DNA of 64,000 bases. Origin: Terebella lapidaria. Its lineage: Eukaryota; Annelida; Polychaeta; Terebellida; Terebellidae. Of the stretch, positions 49,543-59,700 are shown in pieces. The stretch is from the NCBI GenBank assembly GCA_949152475.1, contig OX424570.1, positions 9,536,181 to 9,600,180 of the forward strand, written 5' to 3'. Below the pieces are notes generated by a model, which saw nothing but the letters and a program-made list of their open reading frames with translations, ran no database searches and had not been told where the DNA came from. The translations under genes and the position numbers were made by a program. The number at the start of each line of letters is the position of its first letter. The first letter of the stretch is position 1.

Positions 49543-49690
49543 TTTTGGGGTGGATGCCCTTTTTTAGGCTTCCACCGTCTCGAGAAACTAAAAAAGTTTA
49601 TATACGATAGTTTTATCGTGTGTAGACTTGTAGGCAGTAGAAATTATGTCTGCAATTATTGTGGTGTTATCGTCTGCAAAGTTTTAAGAA
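49543..49690 (+). repeat. Hairpin-headed repeat, copy E
   Basis: Diverged copy: GGTGGATGCC pairs with GGCTTCCACC, so the sixth base pair is A-T where copies A-D have T-A. The CTCGAGAAACTAAAAAAGTT part is unchanged and CAATTATTGTGGTGTTAT follows. Confidence 0.65.
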
Positions 49691-50502
49691 AAACTCATAG
49701 CGTTTAAACATTGAACTCGGGCAGTCTGCTGTAGTTCCATGGTTTAAAATGCGATAGAGATATACTTCAATAAAATATATCTACTATTTTATATATTTCT
49801 AAACTAATATAGCATACACGTGGAAGTGGGAATTGAAAGGTACGCTATCAAAATGTTTTTTTAGATCTAATTATGTAAGAGTTTGGTTGAAATAAATGTG
49901 AATGAATTTACAACGAAAAGCCGGATCTTGTTGCGAATCCGTATTGGTGATTGAGATATAAGATATATCCATAAATTTCGGTGTATACTACTACAAGTTA
50001 AAACATACTTGCAACTAATAAATCAATAAATCAAAAGATATTATTGATATACGAAGCTAGAGTTCAAATTTGTTTATCTATATTTTAGAACGTTATGATT
50101 TAATCAGCGATTTGCAGTGCGTTTTATTACAATGTATATATCATATATACATATATATCGTTGAATCCGTTACATTCCAAGAAGCCAGTATCTATACGGA
50201 TGACAAGTGTGATTTTTACCACACTGCGTATAATTTTTTTTCCAACCGCCAAGAAATTAAACTCATCGTGATTTTCCATAATAAAACCTAGAGAAGAGGA
50301 TAATTAGCTGACAACATTCTTCAATGTTATTCCATTTATCACAATCTACACCATTTTCAGGATAAGCAAACACTTTCTATATCAATTAGACATATCTGTA
50401 TTCCCACCAATATATTTGTTGAATTTAATTTGTATAGTGCTATTTTATGGTATTGACGCAGTAACTATAAATAACACATTCACATTTATAAATATACAGA
50501 TT
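49691..50502. other. No gene seen: 3' flank of the BMPER-like gene
   Basis: AT-rich DNA between the repeat island and the 3' untranslated region of the BMPER-like gene. No recognisable coding or RNA gene. Confidence 0.5.
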
Positions 50503-50508
50503 TTTATT
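50503..50508 (-). terminator. AATAAA poly(A) signal of the BMPER-like gene
   Basis: AATAAA on the minus strand about 105 bases after the stop codon at 50611-50613. Confidence 0.5.
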
Positions 50509-50610
50509 TTATAAATACACTTTCAACAAACATGTTTCCAGTCAAGGAGAATATATTTACACCCGCAGAACGACCAAGAACGCGATCAAAAACATAGCAC
50601 AGAACATAAC

Positions 50611-50719
50611 TCAGTCTTCAATTAGATAATCCAATGGGGATTTCCATTTCTTTCGCTTTCGTTTCCGACGTTTCCGCTCTCGTTCACCAGACGAACCACA
50701 TCGCTTCACTTTGACACAT
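50611..50719 (-). CDS. BMPER: Last exon of the BMPER-like gene with polybasic tail
   Basis: After the final TIL cysteines (CVKVKRC) the chain runs [19 protein letters not shown] and stops about 11 residues later. Human BMPER ends shortly after the TIL domain without such a run. A 14-residue stretch almost wholly Arg/Lys would be expected to bind heparan sulphate or other acidic matrix, limiting spread of the protein. This is inference from charge. It also contains dibasic sites that furin-type proteases could cut. Confidence 0.8.
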
Positions 50720-53700
50720 CTGCAGTTTAGGAAAACAATTTTGTAGGAAAATATATTTTAGCAAAAATAAAACGTTCATCATAACACTAATTTTATCAAT
50801 GAAACCTGTTGAAAACCATTGAGTTAATATATTGTTTCCTCTGCTTCTGCTGATTTCTGTATACAGAAAACGATAAACAAATCCCAATATACTGTCACCA
50901 TAACATATTCACAATAGACAACAAGTGACCTGTGCAACTGACCTATTTTTATGAAGAACTTTACCAGGCGGACAGGTACATCCGGGCCTACAGGGGAGAG
51001 GACACGTGACTTCCGCCATGTTTTCGCACGTGCGCGGGCAGGCACTAGCGCACTCATCCCATAATGCACCGCGCGGGCAATATAACTCTACAAACGGGAT
51101 CACATTTGAACACAAATTTTACCCATTTTTTCGAAAAGACAATTCCAAATTTTGATGATATATCACATATTCACGGGAACAACCACTACATTAAAATTGT
51201 CACAAACCTTTACATGTATCCGGAAGTGCATATTCCAGATCTATACCTTCCTGTGCGCATGTGCGAGTGAATGCGAGATACGACTCGCAATAACATTGCT
51301 TGTTTTCTGGGCATTCACAGACATCGGTCAAACACGATCTATGAACGAGAATACATTTTTCCATCAATAGTTCACTCGAAGTAGGAAATGGTTATATCGA
51401 ACAATAAAAATATTTTTGTAACGATTTTTAAAATGTAAATTCAATTTTGTTCAGTTAACTTAGTGTTCTTTCTATTCAGTACATTTTATTTAGACTACAT
51501 CAAACCCTATATTGAAAGGTTATTCTAAATTTGAATAAATTCCTGGTACATCCCTATACAATGAATTAAAGTTATAACTCGAACTTTCTCGCTGGTGCAA
51601 TAAAGTTACTACCACGATAATAGACTCACGCATGGTATTCATTAACGTCAGCTTTAAGCTGGCATTTTCTGAATTTCGGCTTGAAAAACTCTCCACACTG
51701 TTCTTCTGCCTCTTCCCGCCGCCCAGATTGGAAGAGACACGGAGATTGCCGAGGACTGACGGGAATTAATGAGTCTCCAAGGCAACGTTTCCCAGGCGCC
51801 TGCCAAGATTTGCCAAAGTCGTCTGCGTCTAAGTGCAAGACGCCATCGCGACCGAGAAAGTCGTCTGCCCTGTCGTTGTTGTAATTACCTAGGTAATTAA
51901 AAATCATGTCCGATTAAAAGTTATCAGATTTTGTTGAACATGGTTCTAATATTAGCCGGTTTTCAGCCAAGAGTGTATCGGTTTGGCACTCGCCTTTGGT
52001 CCAGAAATGGTAGTGGTTCAGCTTGAGCGAGTTGCTATTTTAAAAATTTCACTTTAGATATCTATCTCGTGTTATTGATCCCTTCTTCTTCCATGTAATG
52101 TTGACCAAAACCTTCATTTCTGAATTCCAAGCCCATTATATTATACGACCACCACTGACCACAAAGTCCACACATGTTATTTTTGAAGGCGGGAGGCACG
52201 AAGACCTCCAGGTAGCTGTCGCCATCCCATGTGATCTTAATCCCCAGGGTCGACTTGAGCGTCACTGTGCGGCCAACGGATACAATACTGAAGCCGCCGC
52301 GTCTGTGTGTGAAAGGTAACTCCACTGGCTTCCTGCAAAGTGGTGAAATATCAATACACATTACTTGATAATCTACATATTAATCAAGACATATATTGGT
52401 CCACAGTCGTGCTACTAAATTTCATGTTCAATATCGTACAAACACATTGATCTAATTGATGAAGTACATGTACTCGTCCGAGTGTATGCGCCCTTGTCAA
52501 ACTGGATCAAGTACATGCGTACTTATCTGAGTGCATGTGTACTGACTTGTTGACTTTGACGCGGTTTTTCTGCAGGAAATAAATAGTGGCTCCCCCAACC
52601 CTAATCCGGACTGTTTTGGTCCAGGCGTACAGATCTGTCAGTCGTGCGTCGTTCCGGACGATAATACTGACGTCATAGGCGTCACATGTCTCAGCGAGAA
52701 TGTAATCACAGGTTCCCTAGAGGGCGTATTCATTATTTATTTAGCCGTTTAATAAATACCAAGTTGTTTTTGAAAATGTTCTCTGATTGAAATTTGGAGT
52801 GCGTTTTAGCTTTCTTTTCCTTTTACCTGAAAATTATAAATGCGTCCATCAAATGAGCGATAATGGGGGTCCCCGAACACAGTGCACAAAGCGCCGTCTG
52901 TGGAAGAAATCAGTACGAGAATCTGCCGTCTTATATATTATATCAAAAAACCAAAATGTACACAAACAAACTGATGGTCATGTATCGCTTAGTTACAATT
53001 ACATGTATACTCACCATCCACGCACTGGGGACAGCATTGTCCCTCCTGCATTTTCAAACGAGTATTCTGAGAAACAAAAACATATTTCGTAGAGATCTTT
53101 TTTCTGAGAGGTCAAATACTACAACTAACTGGGAGTGATACATTTTTAAAACACATATTAGCATAGACAAATTCTCAACAGCCTATAGCTGTTGGAGGCG
53201 TGTTTCTTGGTGTCTCATGTGTTGAGAATACAATAAGACAAAAAGCTCTACTCTGCCCGAGTCGTACATTAGGACACTCCAGCTGGTTCCCGCATGATTC
53301 CGTCTGACACCGTACCGTCCCATCATGACAGTAACAATGAGTACACACGTCCGGCTTCCAGGCTGTGCCGTGCTGGACGGGAAAATACGGTAATTCATAT
53401 TCTTATATTGAAACATCATAATATAAATCCGAGATGTGAGTATGTACATGCGGACTTACCAAACATTGGCATTGATTTATTTGATCTTTGTGGAAAATGA
53501 ACTCATAATTTAAAAAGCTCACCGCGTATTTTCTCCCGTAGAGTTTACAGCGCCGTCTGGCGACTGCACATCGCGGACAGCACTCGCCAGGGGATGTCAC
53601 GTGACGCTCCGTGGCACAGTCTAACACGGGGCAGGAAGTACGTTCACAATGTAGCGTCCCTGCCTACGGAAGTTATAAAAGTCTTGTGTATTGAAACACG

Positions 53701-56700
53701 AGGTGGTGTGTATTCAGTTTCTCTTGTTGGATTTCAAGTTTGAAAGACTCAAATTTTCACTTGCATGGTCCTACTTACATTGCACGTACATCGCGTGCAC
53801 TGGTCTAACATGACGTCACTTCCGCGAGCGATGACGTCATTCCGGAAAAGGCAGGTGCCCCCTGGTGGCAGGTATACTCGCCTCGTACCCTGACAGACCG
53901 GACAACACGATCCTAGCGGTGTGATTTGGTACTGCTCCGGACAATTCAGCACGGGACACAGTTCCTTCCGACACCTTATGGCACCGTTCTGTGGGAATGT
54001 ACGATCATATCTAGTAATTCTAGAAATTCATAGCCTATGGAATGTATATGCTGATACTGGTATAGACCTCCAATCGATGATAGACAAACAACGTATTACA
54101 ACGTATACAACGTGCACAACGTATACAACGGTAATACACCGTATTACCCATGCCGTATACAGCAGTTGCCTTATATTTTTACAATATATACAATTCTGAA
54201 CATAAATGATTTTCATCACAAACTGATCCAACCCAAACAATTTGACATCCAGAATATCTCACAATCGACCTTACCTGACAACGACATGTTGAACAGGGAT
54301 CAAGAGGTGAAGGGAATGTCTGGTTGTCATGGTAACGGACTCCGTCCAGCGTACAGCCTGGGTCAAGGCAGAATTAACGTATATCAAGAATAAATTCATT
54401 CAGAACACATATAACAGTTTTAAGTTTCGCACGACCTGGTTATTCGGAAAGATCTTGGTTTGGAAAGATCTGTGTCACCTTGACACGCGGGGCAGCATTG
54501 TCCGGGAACAACACGTGGGTTCTCACAGGTCACGTGACACCGCAGCCTCGATATCGTCAGCACGCCAGCCTATAACAAGTGAGATTGATATATACTCTCA
54601 AATCCTGAACATTTCGAAACATGAACGGATTTAAAGTATATTGCCAATTTTTGTGGAGGCACACAAATGGAAAATGTTAATAATTATGGGACCTATGTCA
54701 AAATACTGAAATATCCATATATACAATGGCTGTAAATATTACATTATCTATCTATACACATTTCTGGTCTTCATCTATTATTTTGAAGTTGAGAAAAATG
54801 AAATGGAAGAAAATTTGAATGTAGGAAATTTTAGGAAAGTTTAGAGTGTTACGAACACAATACCTGACAGGTGAGTATCCGGCAGGGGTCGCGACTGTCG
54901 GCCCATTGTGCACCACTATCTACGGACTGGCCCCGGTATTGGCAGCCTGTACGGGAGAATATTAGGCCTATAAATCTACACTACACACAATGTCATCACA
55001 ATGTGTTTACCGTCGATGATTTATATCTTATTTTTATGGATGATTCACAAACGTTGAATTCAATTTTCAGTTCAGGAGTGAGATAAAGCATCAGCATATG
55101 AAAAAGAATGATTCGAAGGAACAGAAATATGAGAAAGTAGTGTTTTTGTATTTGCAAAACTCAGAGAAAAAAGACATGTAACCTTACACCGCCGATGATA
55201 AACTAAAGAGACACGCATCAAATCTTATCGATGAAAACTTCAAGAAATTTCAAATTAGAAACAGTATTCCAAAACATTTTATGACTGATTCATACAAGAT
55301 CCCTAAACTGAGATCGCCAAAAAAATATTGCCAAGCTTTCTTTGCACATATATAGATACCCTCTGTATAACACAAAAACGGTTCATGTCTATCCATCTCT
55401 CTGCGAGATGTGAGACAATGCATGATCCCTCCATTAAGATACCTCGCAATGTCTAGACAGCGTCCGCACATATTTATATATTTTGCGTCCAATCTTGTTC
55501 CCAACAATAAGCCAAGTATATTTACAATACATAGGCGGATGGCGACAGCGAAGGTAGCGTATCAAACATAGGAAACTATCCATCTATTCAAGAGAATAGA
55601 TGTACTATTTCTTACATGGCGTAAAACAACAAAGGAACGTGACAGTCCCTTCCATTTTGACCATAATGAATTCCATGGACGTTGATTGTCTATCTATTTC
55701 ATAGAGACGACCCTGAAAAAAGCAATTATGATGAGAGAAAATCGTTTGTCTTTTCCTTAATGGCCTATGAAGATATACGATTCTTTAAAATGCTCACTGT
55801 ACAAATATATGAAAAAATATGTTTACTGTAGGAAAAGGGAAAACGTACGCTTGAGTGAGGAAAAATGCCAAACCATTGGGACGAAACAAATCAAATGTCA
55901 ATTAACGTAGTCCGCTACAAACATAGAGGTAATGAAAAGTCAAATTTTAAAAGTTATATCTTGAATATTATCTTTTCAAAATAACATATTTTATAGAGTA
56001 ACTGATCAGCATTCTAATACTGAGAAGAAAATAGGGGGTCACCATGCTGGTTTCTTCGACATATTCGATCAAAAATCACCAACTTTTACTAAAATGACTT
56101 AATTTATGGTATTTTTAAACATTTTTTTAACCATATTCACATCTTGCATCTTGTTTTCAAAGAGAACGGATACGGTGACCCCCTATTTTCTTTTCAGTTC
56201 TAGGATGCTGATCAGTTACTCTATAAAATATGTCATTTTGAAGCTCTAGATTTTGTTAAAACAGTCATCTATTTTGAAAAACTCTTTGACCCCCTCCCTT
56301 CACTCTTAGGAGCGGACTACCTTAAAAATATGCCGCAAATATATATCGTAATGATAGTGTAATGAAAGAAGGAAGTATATGTTTATGTAAGTGACAAATG
56401 CCAAAACATTGGGATGAATAGAATTAGGAGCCAATTAAGAAGGAGTGCCTCTTGAAAAGTCACATCAACAAAGTTTCGGCAACATCAATTTCTTCGTAAA
56501 TGTACACATTCAAACGAAAAATGTGAACACTTGAAATATACGATCGTAAACAAATGTTTGCAATACCATGAATTGACTTTGTTTTGAATCATTTGTATCA
56601 ATTGATGCTTCTACAAGGTGGCATATCTGAACGCAGGGGGTGTTGAGTCGGGTGGTATTGGTGAGGGCACTTAAACAGATAAATTCGTGGATCCATTTCC

Positions 56701-59700
56701 TCACAATGGATGTCCAACTCCTGTATATTGATGTTTGTTTTCCTATATTGAGTGTTTTGTCATTCCACGTGCGTGTATCTGTAGGCAAAAACGCTTTGAT
56801 AAATAAATCGGCGAAAGTGGTTAAAAGGTTCCACTTTACATGTATTCTGACCCATCTAAATATTTTCAACCGCTGAATTATGGAACTCTTTGATATGCGG
56901 AATGACGATTGTTGTGGAAGACATACATATATATATACATACTGCCTGAAATATGCAGTGAACGACGCAATGAGTATGCTTGTGTCTGATATGTGTAAGT
57001 TTTCAAAGGATGGAACTCTTTCTTCCAGAAGATGAAACTAGTGACCAAAACAAAGCTGGAACTAGCTGGATTTTTTTTCCAAACAAGCGAATATGCAAAA
57101 AACAGTTTTCGAATGAAGTGATGTATCTTATGGAGCTTGCAACGGATGCCACAGAAACGAACTACATTATTTTTTTCATAGAACTATTTTCTAAATTAAC
57201 CATCATTTCTATCGGATAAGACTTTCATAGATCTCAGAAGTTTGATTTTGACTCACCTTGGCATGTCTTGCAGCACTGGTTGATTGGTTTGTCGAGGGTT
57301 AGTCCCTGAGGGTTTACCTTGATTCACATTGGCATGTCTCGCAGCACTGGTTGATTGGTTAGTCGAAGGTTAGTACCTGAGGGTTTACCTTGATTCACCT
57401 TTGCATGTCTCGCAACACTGGTTGATTGTCGAAGGTTAGACCCTGAGGTTTGACCTTGACTCACCTTGGCATGTTTTGCAGCACTGGTTGATTGTCGATG
57501 GTTAGACCCTGAGGTTTGACCTTCACTCAACTTGGCATGTCTCGCAGCACTGGTTGATTGGTTTGTCCAAAGTTAGTTCCTGAGGTTTGACCTTGACACA
57601 CCTTGACATGTCTCGCAGCACTGGTTGATTGGTTTGTCCAAAGTTAGTCCCTGAGGTTTGACCTTGACTCACCTTGGCATGTCTCGCAGCACTGGTTGAT
57701 TGGTTTGTCCAAAGTTAGTCCCTGAGGTTTGACCTTGACTCACCTTGGCATGTCTCGCAGCACTGGTTGATAGGTTTGTCGAAGGGAATCACGTGACAAC
57801 CCTCATTTCCGGAACACTGCCGTCGCCGACAACGCACCTCGCCTTGCTAAAAAACAACAAGACACATAAACATAAAATACAAATAATAGTCATGATTTTG
57901 GATGCTGTTATTGGGTGCTGTTTTTGAATAAAATGTAGCTCTTATAAGGTTACATGTATATGATTTACTTTATTGATGTGTGTAAATATAAAATATTACA
58001 TGTATTCATACGAACATGCCTGCATTAGAAATGCAAAGAATTTACTACTTAAGATTGTTTAAGGGATGAACTATTATTTATGTGTGTTGGCAAAATAAAG
58101 AGTGACAAATATGCCATTCAACTTTTTTCTGATAAAATTATGTCCCCAATAAAGAGCAATATAGACAATAATCTAAGTCAATAAATGTACAACAACTTGC
58201 ATTTATCTATGATTGTCGATCATAAAACCCACTGACATATCCTTAGCATGCCTTGTAGGTGTGAATTGGCCACAAGAGATCTTCGCGATCACCCAATAAG
58301 TGGTTCATAACTTAATTTCACACATATTTATTGATAACTTAAGGAGATACTAGGGAAGCAGAAGATTTACGAATATCGTCTGTGCATGCGTGGGACTTGA
58401 TAAAAGGCTGTTTTTCTTGTCTTCTACACGATAAAAGAAAGGAAAAAATCAAAACCACCCACAATAGGACAAAGTAAGAGGTAGAAAAAAGTTATTTGAT
58501 GAATGGGGACACCTGTGACTATTGGTCGGTGTTTGGTATGGTGAAGTGAGGGTTTGAGAGTAATTAGGAATTAGTGCGGCTCGGTGACAGCAACGCGAAC
58601 CCGTTACAACGGGACACTTGGCACTCGAAACGTCACTTTTATTGACACTTGACCTCACGAACCCAGCATGCCAACAAAAACTGAAAATTTATCTCTTCGA
58701 AATTTACCGTTTTATAATAAATAACTACATTTATTGTCGAGTTGAAAAGCGCTACTTTGCCCAATGTCGTATTTTACTCATCAGGCTCGTCTACGAGTTG
58801 GAGAGTTTAATTGAAGTGTTGGCAGCGTAAGAAATGATCTACAAGTTCATTAACAAGGGACTCACTCATTCTATATAGAAAGTGTATGTACGTATTATAT
58901 TGTTTTAAACTAAAAAAAACCCGTGTATATACTATCAAATTATCGTTTTAAAATAAATCGCTATTGAATTTTTCTTCATATATACGTGGTGTTTTTCGTG
59001 TTATCTGGTATTTACGTACTAAATCTGTTTGTTAAATTGAATAAATCAGGCTTGTGTGATATTTGAATTCAAGTGATATGTTCAAAATATATATTTGTTT
59101 TCTTAACTGTGTAGGCCTATATAACCACAGAGCAGTGTATGCATATATTACAACATGGTGTAAGGTCTAATATCATCTGATATTGATTCGCATTGATTAT
59201 TATCGGCAATGTAGTCTGTGAGGGAATTATTCCAGATGTTTAACAAGAGATTATATAATAACCTACAGCATATTAAATATATAACATATATAAGCTTATC
59301 ATATAACCTGAGATATAATTTATTCCAATTATCGAAAACACAACTTATGATAAAAATTTACACGGATGCACATTATATTTTACCAGAAACCCAAGAGAGA
59401 GATGGGTTTCTGATTTTACCAACCTGACATAGGCAGTAGATACATGGGTTTGTCGAGATGCCAGGTATGAAAATCTCCGCCCCTTCTCGTTCACACCGTG
59501 CTACTGAACCTGAACCGTCGTCAAAATACACAATTTGGCATTAGTTAATATATATGCAAAAAGGGGATTGAAAATGAAATCATGAATATATATTGATGAA
59601 AACATTGGTGAAAATTATTGATAAATATTTTGATTGATTTTCAATATTAAAATTTCCAGGATATTAGAGACCGACCGTATTCTTAATTAAAAAAAAATAC

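Noticed and set aside
57246-57790. Regular ~70-bp repeats resembling a CRISPR array
   Set aside because: There are no unique spacers, the DNA is eukaryotic, and the units are copies of an exon-intron border, so this is a minisatellite.
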